Below, in pieces: positions 17,890 to 25,449 of a stretch of 64,000 nt of DNA. The DNA is from VBDM01 sp035499735. Its GTDB lineage: Bacteria > Pseudomonadota > Gammaproteobacteria > Burkholderiales > SG8-39. Positions within the stretch are counted from its first letter, which is position 1. Every line of letters begins with the position of its first letter. Position numbers and translations under genes: made by a program. The stretch lies in contig DATJYC010000062.1 in NCBI GenBank assembly GCA_035499735.1, positions 1-64,000 on the forward strand, read 5' to 3'. The notes beneath the pieces are model-generated. The model ran no database searches and was not told the DNA's origin. It saw only the letters and a program-made list of their open reading frames with translations.

Positions 17890-18381
17890 CCCGCAGATCA
17901 TATCCAGCCGACGGCGAAATCGCACTGGAGCGCGCATCTCGCCGACGCGGATGCCACAGCCCGCCTCGGGTCGCGCCTCGCGGCGTGCATCAGGCCAGGA
18001 ATGCGCATCTACCTGCAGGGTGAACTCGGCAGCGGAAAATCGACTCTGATCCGTGGATTGCTGCGCGCCCTCGGCGTCCAAGACAGGGTGAAAAGCCCCA
18101 CCTACACCCTGGTTGAACTTTACGTCGTTTCTAGATTAAACTTGTACCACTTTGATTTTTATCGATTCCTGAATGCGAACGAGTTTGCAGACGCTGGTCT
18201 GGCGGACTATTTCCAGGGAGATGGAGTCTGCCTGGTCGAGTGGCCGGAACGGGCCGGTGACCTGCTGCCGGAACCCGACCTCGAGATCACACTCCGCTAC
18301 TCGGGCGAGGGGCGGCAGATCCATGCACGCGCTCACACCGTGCCGGGGGAGCAATGCCTAGCCCGTTGCCGCGAGGGCTGA
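17881..18381 (+). CDS. tsaE: tRNA threonylcarbamoyladenosine biosynthesis ATPase TsaE
   Basis: 166 residues. TsaE is the P-loop ATPase that supports the TsaB-TsaD complex in making t6A37 of ANN-decoding tRNAs. Walker A is GELGSGKSTLIRG, followed by the signature VKSPTYTLVELY, then LYHFDFYRF and CLVEWPERAG. The ATG at 17881 fits family length. Bases ~18120-18175 are locally more AT-rich than the rest of the window although the protein motifs there are intact. Its 3' end overlaps amiC by 28 bases, indicating translational coupling. TsaE followed by an N-acetylmuramoyl-alanine amidase is a classic pairing. Confidence 0.95.
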   Translation: MTHPADHIQPTAKSHWSAHLADADATARLGSRLAACIRPGMRIYLQGELGSGKSTLIRGLLRALGVQDRVKSPTYTLVELYVVSRLNLYHFDFYRFLNANEFADAGLADYFQGDGVCLVEWPERAGDLLPEPDLEITLRYSGEGRQIHARAHTVPGEQCLARCREG

Positions 18382-19631
18382 GCGCGCTCGCGCTCGCTGC
18401 CCTGCTCTCGACCGGGCTCGCTGCCGCAGCGGCGCCGTCCCTCGAGGCGCTGCGCGCTGTGCGCGTGTGGCCTGCCCCCGAGTACACGCGCGTGACGCTC
18501 GAATCCGCCGAGCCGCTGCAGCACCGCATGAGCTCGATCAAGGACCCCGAGCGCCTGGTCCTCGATCTCGAGGGCGTCGATTTTGCGAGCGTGCAGCAGG
18601 CATTCGCCGGCAAGGTTTCCGATAGCGACCCCTATATCGGGAATCTTCGCGTGGGGCGCTTCAAGCCCGGCGTCGTCCGGGTCGTGCTCGACCTCAAGAC
18701 CGAGGTCAAACCGCAGATCTTCACGCTGGCGCCGATCGGCGAATACGGCCATCGGCTGGTGCTCGACATCTATCCCACCCATCCGGTAGACCCGATACTG
18801 ACGCTGCTGCAGAAACCCGGGCCCAGGATGGAGCCGTCCGTCGGCAACGAGACCGAGGGGCAAACGGCACCCAAGGCGCCGCCGGCGAGACGGACCGAGC
18901 CGCCAAAGGAGCGCATCATCACGGTCGCCATCGACGCCGGGCACGGCGGCGAGGACCCCGGGGCGAAGGGCCGCCGCGGCACCTACGAGAAGACAGTGAC
19001 GATGCTGATCGCGCGCAAGCTGAAGGCCCTGGTCGACTCCGAGCCCAACATGCGCGCCCTGCTCATCCGCGACGGAGACTACTTTCTCGATCTCAAGGCC
19101 CGCGTCGAGAAAGCCCAGGTCGTGAATGCGGATGTGTTCGTTTCGATTCACGCGGACTCTTTCGTAAAGCCCCACGCCCGGGGCTCATCGGTATTCGCGC
19201 TCTCGGAGCGCGGCGCGACCAGCGTCGCGGCACGCGAGCTCGCCGCGCGCGAGAACCAGGCGGACTTCATCGGCGGCTTCAACGTGAAGAGCAAGGATCC
19301 CTACCTCAAGATGACCATCGCAGACCTGAGCCTGACTCAGCAGATCAGCGACAGTCTCAAGCTAGCGCGAGCGGTGCTCGGCGAGCTGGGTGACATCAAT
19401 TCCCTGCACCGGGGAAGGGTGGAGCAGGCCGGCTTCGCCGTGCTGAAGGCCCCCCAAATTCCCTCCGTCCTTGTCGAGACCGCGTTCATCAGCAATCCCG
19501 ACGAGGAGAAACGGCTCAACAACCAGGCTTACCAGGAGAAGATCGCGCGCGCGATCCTGCGTGGGGTCAAGAGCTACGTCGCGAAGAACCCGCCGCTGCG
19601 CGCGCCGCCCACCCTTGCGGCGATCCGCTGA
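18354..19631 (+). CDS. amiC: N-acetylmuramoyl-L-alanine amidase AmiC-type
   Basis: 425 residues. A signal peptide spans residues ~1-27. An AMIN domain (about 30-135; TRVTLESAEPLQHRM, LRVGRFKPGVVRVVLDLK) directs the enzyme to the septum. A Pro/Ala-rich linker follows, then the zinc Amidase_3 domain (about 190-415). That domain has VAIDAGHGGEDPGAKG, the Glu in GTYEKTV, VFVSIHADS and the late catalytic VETAFISNPDEE. It cleaves the peptide from peptidoglycan glycan strands during daughter-cell separation. The ATG at 18354 is preceded by GGGGGAG. In related genomes mutL usually follows directly; here a minus-strand DedA gene lies between. Confidence 0.96.
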   Translation: MPSPLPRGLSALALAALLSTGLAAAAAPSLEALRAVRVWPAPEYTRVTLESAEPLQHRMSSIKDPERLVLDLEGVDFASVQQAFAGKVSDSDPYIGNLRVGRFKPGVVRVVLDLKTEVKPQIFTLAPIGEYGHRLVLDIYPTHPVDPILTLLQKPGPRMEPSVGNETEGQTAPKAPPARRTEPPKERIITVAIDAGHGGEDPGAKGRRGTYEKTVTMLIARKLKALVDSEPNMRALLIRDGDYFLDLKARVEKAQVVNADVFVSIHADSFVKPHARGSSVFALSERGATSVAARELAARENQADFIGGFNVKSKDPYLKMTIADLSLTQQISDSLKLARAVLGELGDINSLHRGRVEQAGFAVLKAPQIPSVLVETAFISNPDEEKRLNNQAYQEKIARAILRGVKSYVAKNPPLRAPPTLAAIR

Positions 19632-19640
19632 CCGCCCCGC

Positions 19641-20297
19641 TCAAAGCCTGGCCCGCGCCAGACGCGACCTGATGTACTCGAAGGCAAGCGGCATCACCGA
19701 CAGCACGATGACGCCGATGATCACGGCGCTCAGATTCTGCTTCACCACGGAGACGTTCCCGAACCAGTAGCCCGCGTAGAGCAGCGACAGAACCCAGGCG
19801 AGCGCTCCGGCGAAGTTATAGACGGTAAAACGCAGATAGGTCATGCGCGCGATCCCCGCGACGAACGGTGCGAAGGTCCTCAAGATCGGCACGAAGCGGG
19901 TGACGATGACTGTCAGTCCCCCGTGCTTCTCGTAGAACGCGTGAGCGCGATCCAGGGCGCTGCGGTTGAAAAAGCGCGAGGTCTCCCAATGGAAAACCCT
20001 GGGACCGATGTAGTAGCCGATGGAATAGTTCACGGTGTTGCCGAGAACCGCGGCCACGACCAGGAGCAGCGCCAGCACGTGTACGTCCATGCCGCCAGCG
20101 GCCGCGAGCGCTCCGGCGACGAACAGCAGCGAGTCCCCGGGCAGGAAGGGCGTCACGACAAACCCCGTCTCGGAAAAGATGATGACGAAGAGGATCACGT
20201 ATATCCACGCGCCGTATTGCTGAAGCACGGCGGCGAGGTGCCGGTCGAGGTGGACCAGGAGGTCCAAGGCGGAGAGCAGGAGTTCCACCGGCCGCAT
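19641..20297 (-). CDS. DedA family inner-membrane protein
   Basis: 218 residues, mostly membrane helices. Family features are ETGFVVTPFLPGDSLLFVAGALAAAGG in the first half and VTRFVPILRTFAPFVAGIARM, the conserved Arg-containing re-entrant region, in the second. The C-terminus is basic (RSRLARARL). DedA proteins are flippases or transporters for undecaprenyl phosphate and phospholipids and affect envelope integrity and membrane potential. It lies on the opposite strand between amiC and mutL, 9 bases from the amiC stop. The exact substrate cannot be read from the sequence. Confidence 0.93.
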   Translation of the reverse strand: MRPVELLLSALDLLVHLDRHLAAVLQQYGAWIYVILFVIIFSETGFVVTPFLPGDSLLFVAGALAAAGGMDVHVLALLLVVAAVLGNTVNYSIGYYIGPRVFHWETSRFFNRSALDRAHAFYEKHGGLTVIVTRFVPILRTFAPFVAGIARMTYLRFTVYNFAGALAWVLSLLYAGYWFGNVSVVKQNLSAVIIGVIVLSVMPLAFEYIRSRLARARL

Positions 20298-20311
20298 TCT
20301 ACCGTGTCACA

Positions 20312-20317
20312 TATAAT
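20312..20317 (+). promoter_or_regulatory. Putative -10 element for mutL
   Basis: TATAAT about 38 bases before the mutL GTG. There is no recognisable -35. It lies just upstream of the divergently transcribed DedA gene. The inverted DedA gene would separate mutL from the amiC promoter, so mutL needs its own promoter here. Confidence 0.4.
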
Positions 20318-20354
20318 TGGCGCGTCGATCGCATCAATCCGGAAGAACTGCAAC

Positions 20355-22094
20355 GTGCCCTCCATCAGGCTCCTGCCCGAAACGCTGATCAGCCAGATCG
20401 CCGCGGGCGAGGTGGTCGACCGGCCCGCGTCGGTGCTCAAGGAGCTCCTGGAGAACAGCTTCGACTCGGGCGCAACCGAAATCGGCGTGACGCTCTCGGA
20501 GGGGGGCATCAGGCAGATCCGCGTCGTCGACAACGGCAGCGGTATCGCCCGGGATGATTTGCCGATGGCGTTCGCGCGGCACGCGACCAGCAAGATCGCT
20601 TCGCTCGACGACCTGGAGCAGGTGCGATCCCTCGGTTTCCGCGGTGAGGCCCTAGCGAGCATCGCCTCGGTCGCGCGCGTCGGCCTGGCGAGTCGCTCGG
20701 CGGGGGCCGACCGCGGTTTCGCCATACGCGCCGAGGGCGGAAGCATCGGCAGCGTCGAGCCGTCCGCGCAGCCGGCCGGTACTTCGGTCGAGGTGAACGA
20801 TCTGTACTACAACACGCCGGCGCGGCGCAAGTTCCTGAAGAGCGAGGCGACCGAGTTCGGTCATTGCGAGGAAGTCTTCACGCGGGCGGCGCTTTCGCGC
20901 CCCGAAATTGCGCTCAGCCTGAAGCACAACGGCCGGGTCGTCGCCCGGTTCGGACCGGGCGACGCTGCGAAGCGCGTCGAAGCCGCTCTGGGGCAGGAGT
21001 TCGCGCGCTCGATGCGCACGGTCTCCGCGAACGGCGTGCTGAAGGTCTCGGGGTTCGCAGGCTCGCCTGCCTATACCCGCACGAACCGGGACACGCAGTT
21101 CGTCTACGTCAACGGCCGCTTCGTGCGAGACAAGCTGCTTGCACACGCGCTGCGCGAAGCCTATCGCGACGTGCTTCACGGCGAACGTCACCCAGCCTAT
21201 GTGCTCTTTCTCGAGATCGACCCGCACGCCGTCGACGTGAACGTCCATCCGGCGAAGACCGAGATCCGCTTTCGCGACCCGCGCGCGGTCCACCAGTTCG
21301 TGTTTTACGCCGTCACGAAGGGACTTTCTGGAACGGCCGGCGAGACGCCCGCCGCGATCGCCACCCCTGTCGCCGAAGGGCATGCGGTGACGCCTCGAGC
21401 GGCCCAGCCCGCGTTGGGACTGGCGCAGCCGACGGCGAGCTACTCCGCCATGTTCGCGGACCTGCGCGCCAACCTCCAATCCGCGCCTGCGGACGCGGGC
21501 GCCGCTGAAACGCCGCCGCTGGGGTACGCGCTCGCCCAGCTTCACGGCGTCTACATCCTCGCCCAGAACCGGGAAGGTCTGGTGCTCGTCGACATGCACG
21601 CGGCTCATGAGCGCATCCTCTACGAGAAGCTCAAGGGGGCGCTCGACTCGCGCGCGATGAACACGCAGAAGCTGCTCATCCCCGCGACCTTCCACGCCGA
21701 CCGCGTCGACGTGGCGACCGCGGAGGAGCACGGCACTACGCTGAACCAGCTGGGTTTCGACGTCGCCGCGATCTCCCCGTTCGCCCTCGCGGTGCGCGCC
21801 GTGCCCTCGATGCTCGCCGATGCCGACGCGTCGGTGCTGGCGCGCGCTCTCTTGCGCGACATCCGCGAGTACGGTGCGAGCCGCGTGCTCACCGAGCGCC
21901 GCGACGAGCTGCTTGGCACCATGGCCTGCCACGGCGCGGTGCGCGCCCACCGCGGGCTGACCATCCCGGAGATGAACGCCCTGCTGCGCGAGATGGAGGA
22001 GACAGAGCGCTCGGGACAGTGCAACCACGGCCGTCCGACATGGTTCCAGATGAGCCTCGCCGATCTCGACAAGCTCTTCATGCGTGGCCGCTGA
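20355..22094 (+). CDS. mutL: DNA mismatch repair protein MutL
   Basis: 579 residues. The N-terminal GHKL ATPase has LLPETLISQIAAGEVVDRPASV, the ELLENSFDSGAT helix, DNGSGI, HATSKI and GFRGEALASI. The C-terminal dimerisation domain carries DMHAAHERILYE, a variant of the DQHA(X)2E(X)4E endonuclease motif with Met for Gln. It also has ACHGAVRAHR and GQCNHGRPTW, the other metal-site motifs of nicking MutLs. This fits a MutL with endonuclease activity, as in organisms without MutH. The start is GTG at 20355 with GGAAGAA 8 bases upstream; the long open frame further upstream is antisense to the DedA gene. It overlaps miaA by 11 bases. Confidence 0.96.
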   Translation: MPSIRLLPETLISQIAAGEVVDRPASVLKELLENSFDSGATEIGVTLSEGGIRQIRVVDNGSGIARDDLPMAFARHATSKIASLDDLEQVRSLGFRGEALASIASVARVGLASRSAGADRGFAIRAEGGSIGSVEPSAQPAGTSVEVNDLYYNTPARRKFLKSEATEFGHCEEVFTRAALSRPEIALSLKHNGRVVARFGPGDAAKRVEAALGQEFARSMRTVSANGVLKVSGFAGSPAYTRTNRDTQFVYVNGRFVRDKLLAHALREAYRDVLHGERHPAYVLFLEIDPHAVDVNVHPAKTEIRFRDPRAVHQFVFYAVTKGLSGTAGETPAAIATPVAEGHAVTPRAAQPALGLAQPTASYSAMFADLRANLQSAPADAGAAETPPLGYALAQLHGVYILAQNREGLVLVDMHAAHERILYEKLKGALDSRAMNTQKLLIPATFHADRVDVATAEEHGTTLNQLGFDVAAISPFALAVRAVPSMLADADASVLARALLRDIREYGASRVLTERRDELLGTMACHGAVRAHRGLTIPEMNALLREMEETERSGQCNHGRPTWFQMSLADLDKLFMRGR

Positions 22095-23022
22095 CCCTGC
22101 CGCGATCCTCTTCATTGGCCCGACCGCCAGCGGCAAGAGCGAGCTGGCTGCGGCGCTGGCGGAGCGGTTTCCCGTCGAGGTCGTCAGCGTCGACTCGGCG
22201 CAAGTCTACCGTGGCATGGACATCGGCACGGCGAAGCCGTCGCCCGCCGAACGGGCGGCCGTTCCGCACCATCTGATCGACATCCTCGACCCGACCGAGA
22301 GCTATTCGGCCGCGCGCTTCCGCAGCGACGCCTTGAGATTCATCGGCGAAATCTCCGCGCGCGGCCGCCTGCCGCTCCTCGTCGGCGGCACCATGCTCTA
22401 TTTCAAGGCGCTGCGCGAGGGGCTCTCGGAGCTCCCCGAATCGGACGCCGCAGCGCGCGCGCAAATCGACGCCGAGGCCGCCGCGCGAGGATGGCCGGCG
22501 CTGCACAAGGAGCTCGCGCGGATCGACCCGGCTACCGCGGCCCGTCTGAAGCCCAACGACGCGCAGCGCATCCAGCGGGCACTTGAAATCCATCGCATCA
22601 CCGGCAATCCGATGTCGCAGCTCGTCGGGCGAAGGAGGACCGCCCTGCCCTTCCGACTCGTCGAGGTCGCGCTCATTCCCTCGGATCGAAGCGAGCTGCA
22701 CCGGCGCATCGAAGCGCGCTTCGAGGCGATGCTCCAGCGCGGATTGGTCGAGGAATTGCGCGAGCTGCGCAAGCGCTATACGTTGCGACCTGGCCTCCCG
22801 TCGATGCGCTGCGTGGGATACCGGCAGGCGTGGCAGCATCTCGAAGGCGAGTACGATCGCGACGAGCTGCGGAATCGGGGAATCTACGCCACGCGCCAGC
22901 TCGCCAAGCGCCAGCTCACATGGCTGCGGGGAATGAAAGGGTTACGGACCTTCGATTGCTTCGCGGAGAGCGTGCGCGATGGGCTCTTCGAGTTTCTGCG
23001 GGAGGAGTGGGGGAGCGGGTAG
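22084..23022 (+). CDS. miaA: tRNA dimethylallyltransferase MiaA
   Basis: 312 residues. It adds the dimethylallyl group to N6 of A37 in tRNAs reading UNN codons. The P-loop is GPTASGKSELA, followed by VSVDSAQVYRGMDIGTAKP and VPHHLIDILDPTESYSAARF. The later LVGGTMLYFKAL and the C-terminal SMRCVGYRQAW and YATRQLAKRQLTWLRG are also present. It begins with GTG inside the end of mutL (11-base overlap), so the two are coupled. hfq, which often follows miaA, is absent; a TauD-type gene comes next. Confidence 0.96.
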   Translation: MAADPAAILFIGPTASGKSELAAALAERFPVEVVSVDSAQVYRGMDIGTAKPSPAERAAVPHHLIDILDPTESYSAARFRSDALRFIGEISARGRLPLLVGGTMLYFKALREGLSELPESDAAARAQIDAEAAARGWPALHKELARIDPATAARLKPNDAQRIQRALEIHRITGNPMSQLVGRRRTALPFRLVEVALIPSDRSELHRRIEARFEAMLQRGLVEELRELRKRYTLRPGLPSMRCVGYRQAWQHLEGEYDRDELRNRGIYATRQLAKRQLTWLRGMKGLRTFDCFAESVRDGLFEFLREEWGSG

Positions 23023-23109
23023 GCTCACCGCGCGATTTCAAGCCGGCGATCCCACGGCGCGGCCCACGGTGATATCGTGGTCCGCGAGGCCGCCAAAGGA
23101 GAAGACCCC

Positions 23110-23934
23110 ATGGGCTCCCAGTCGATCGCGGTGCGCAAGCTGACCCCGAGCATCGGCGCCGAGATACTCGGCGCCGACCTCTCCCGCCCGCTCGACCAGG
23201 ACCAGTTCCGCACCGTGCACGACGCGCTTATGGACCACCTGGTGATCTTCTTTCGCAACCAGACGCTCAGCGTCGAGCAGCACAAAGCCTTCGGGCGCCG
23301 CTTCGGCAAGCTGCACGTGCACCCGGCCGCGCCGCGCGAGCTGCCCGAGCACCCGGAGATCTTCGTTGTCAGGGCTGACGATGCCTCAGAGCACGTCGCC
23401 GGCGAGGACTGGCACTCGGATGTCTCCTGCGATGCCGAGCCGCCGATGGGCTCCATCCTCTACCTCACGGAGATTCCGCCCGACGGCGGCGGCGACACCC
23501 TGTTCGCCAACATGTATCTCGCTTACGAGACGCTCTCCGAGCCGGTGCGCAAGCTGATCGACGGGCTGAAGGCGGTGCACTCGGGCGAGCAGTACTACCG
23601 CGGCCGCTACGGCATCGACGACAGCGGCAAGGTGTTTCCGCGCTCCGAGCACCCCGTCGTGCGCACCCATCCGGTGACTCGCAGGAAGGCCCTGTTCGTG
23701 AACCGTATGTTCACGGCACATATCGTCGGCCTGCGCAAGAACGAGAGCGATGCGATCCTCGAGATGCTGTACCGGCACATCGAGACGCCGGAACTCGCGG
23801 TGCGCTTCAAGTGGCGGCCGAACTCGGTCGCCTTCTGGGACAACCGCTGCGCCCAGCACCACGCGGTGTGGGACTACTACCCCGCCAAGCGCTACGGCCA
23901 CCGCGTCACGATCTGCGGCGACAGGCCCTACTGA
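23110..23934 (+). CDS. TauD/TfdA-family 2-oxoglutarate-dependent dioxygenase
   Basis: 274 residues. This Fe(II)/2-oxoglutarate hydroxylase family acts on taurine, 2,4-D, alkylsulfates and similar compounds. The facial triad is visible as WHSDVS (His102, Asp104) and the late QHHAVWDYYP (His250). The 2-oxoglutarate-binding Arg is in GHRVTI (Arg265). The N-terminal SIGAEILGADLSRPL is typical of TauD relatives. The ATG at 23110 follows AAAGGAGAA by about 7 bases. The substrate cannot be inferred: no tauABC transporter or sulfonate genes are adjacent. It stands alone between miaA and a convergent minus-strand operon. Confidence 0.92.
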   Translation: MGSQSIAVRKLTPSIGAEILGADLSRPLDQDQFRTVHDALMDHLVIFFRNQTLSVEQHKAFGRRFGKLHVHPAAPRELPEHPEIFVVRADDASEHVAGEDWHSDVSCDAEPPMGSILYLTEIPPDGGGDTLFANMYLAYETLSEPVRKLIDGLKAVHSGEQYYRGRYGIDDSGKVFPRSEHPVVRTHPVTRRKALFVNRMFTAHIVGLRKNESDAILEMLYRHIETPELAVRFKWRPNSVAFWDNRCAQHHAVWDYYPAKRYGHRVTICGDRPY

Positions 23935-24041
23935 GCCACCATCAGCCTTCCCTCGATCCAGCCAGTCCGGCTCCTTGAACTTCATGCAGATCTGGTCCAA
24001 GAGCACGTGTACGACGATGTACGCGGTGATGAGTGCTAATC

Positions 24042-25415
24042 TCAGCTCCCCCAGGGACGGATCGCTTCCTTGAGCTTCTTATAGCCTTCCAGATAACGCG
24101 GGCGCGGGCCGCCGTAGATCCTGTCGAAGACGGCGAGCTGCGCGTCCAGCCACTGGGCGAGCTTCGTATTGCCCGGGTTCGCGGCCTTGTACGCCTCGTT
24201 GATCAGCACGAAATGGATGCGGGGATCGTACGGTTGCTTGGTGCCGCCCTCGGTCTCGTCGCCTTTCAGGAGGCGCAGCAGCATCGCGTCCGCCGAACCC
24301 AGCGTCTGCTCGTAGATCGGCGCGCCGTGGACCCGGTACATGACGCTCGTCATGTCCTTGCCGTTGGTCATGGTGAAGCCCATGTCCTTCCAGAGCTTCT
24401 TCATGTCGACCTTGGCGCCGGCACGGTCGAGCACGATTTGGCCCCAGTCGCGCAGCACGTCGGGCGCATCCGCCATGAGGTCGGTGAGCCGGTCGCCGTC
24501 GAGGTCGGTCGCGTAGAGGATGCACGGGCGCTGGCGAATCAGGTCGTGCAGCAGCAGGCCGAAGTTGGTGTCGGAGATGTGCTCGTAGATGTCCCCGCCC
24601 CAGCCCTCCATGCCGGCCTTGAAGTCCTTGGGCAGGAGCGCGACGATCGCGTCGACGTTGGCGCGGTGCTCCTCGTAGGCGTCCACGGTGTACTGACGCT
24701 TGAGCTTGAACTCGGTGCCCTGTAGCAGCCAGCGGAAAATGCCGGCGTTGACGGCGTCCTCCTGCGCCTGGGTGGGCTTGGTGGCGACGCGGCCGATCGA
24801 GCCGGTCTCGTGCACCAGTTGCAGGAACAGCCGCGCGGCGTACGCCATGCGCACGCCCGGCGTGTTCATCTCGGAGTGGATGGTTCCGGTCTTGGGGTCG
24901 ACCGAGAATTTCTTCTTGTCCTGCGAGTACGGCAGCCCGGGCATGAAGCGCACGCTGGTCACGCCGCCGTAGGGACGCACGTTGCAATACACGCCCGCGG
25001 CCGTGCGCAGGGGGGCGTTCGCCGACTTGCCCATCACCACGACCTTCTTCCCGCCGTCGTTCACCATGAAATCGCCCGCGGTCGACCACTTGAGCGCGGT
25101 GGCGTCGAGCTTGCCGAACCATTCGAGCGACACCAGCTTCGTGTCGTGGCGGAACTGCGCCATCATCGGCACCCCGAGGAACGGCAACCCCAGCACGTCG
25201 AGCGCCATAAGCGTGCCGTTCAGGGCGAACATGTCGGTGAACGCGTGCGCGACGGGCTTGACGCCCCCGGCAGGGTTTCCCCCTTCCCAAATGATCGCGT
25301 CGGGATAGCCGGTCGGCCTGACGGTGGAGCGCTTGTAGATACTGTCGAGCAGTTTGAAGAGATCGCCCTTCTGCTCTTCCTGGGCGACCTTCAGTAAGTC
25401 GAGTTGTTGTGCCAT
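24042..25415 (-). CDS. Uncharacterised 457-residue soluble protein beside H+-pyrophosphatase
   Basis: I do not recognise this family. It has no signal peptide and no membrane helix, and composition is balanced with good codon periodicity. Visible features are an N-terminal amphipathic helix, AIIWEGGNPAGGVKPVAHAF (41-60), a Gly/Lys strand (DGGKKVVVMGKS), GTIHSEMNTPGVRMAY, and EGWGGDIYEHISDTNFGLLLHDL. An acidic turn DLDGDRLTD (304-312) resembles a Ca2+-binding loop. The C-terminal part has HGAPIYEQTLGSADAMLLRLLKGDE, and the protein ends KKLKEAIRPWGS. It starts 34 bases after hppA stops on the same strand, so it is likely co-transcribed with the pyrophosphatase and perhaps PPi-PFK. A role linked to pyrophosphate or sugar-phosphate metabolism is only a context guess. 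Confidence 0.85.
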   Translation of the reverse strand: MAQQLDLLKVAQEEQKGDLFKLLDSIYKRSTVRPTGYPDAIIWEGGNPAGGVKPVAHAFTDMFALNGTLMALDVLGLPFLGVPMMAQFRHDTKLVSLEWFGKLDATALKWSTAGDFMVNDGGKKVVVMGKSANAPLRTAAGVYCNVRPYGGVTSVRFMPGLPYSQDKKKFSVDPKTGTIHSEMNTPGVRMAYAARLFLQLVHETGSIGRVATKPTQAQEDAVNAGIFRWLLQGTEFKLKRQYTVDAYEEHRANVDAIVALLPKDFKAGMEGWGGDIYEHISDTNFGLLLHDLIRQRPCILYATDLDGDRLTDLMADAPDVLRDWGQIVLDRAGAKVDMKKLWKDMGFTMTNGKDMTSVMYRVHGAPIYEQTLGSADAMLLRLLKGDETEGGTKQPYDPRIHFVLINEAYKAANPGNTKLAQWLDAQLAVFDRIYGGPRPRYLEGYKKLKEAIRPWGS

Positions 25416-25449
25416 GAACGCCGGGACCTCGGAGAGGGATGTCGGGCTG

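Noticed and set aside
19923..20354. Upstream extension of the mutL reading frame
   Set aside because: It is antisense to the DedA gene and unlike MutL; the family N-terminus begins at the GTG at 20355.
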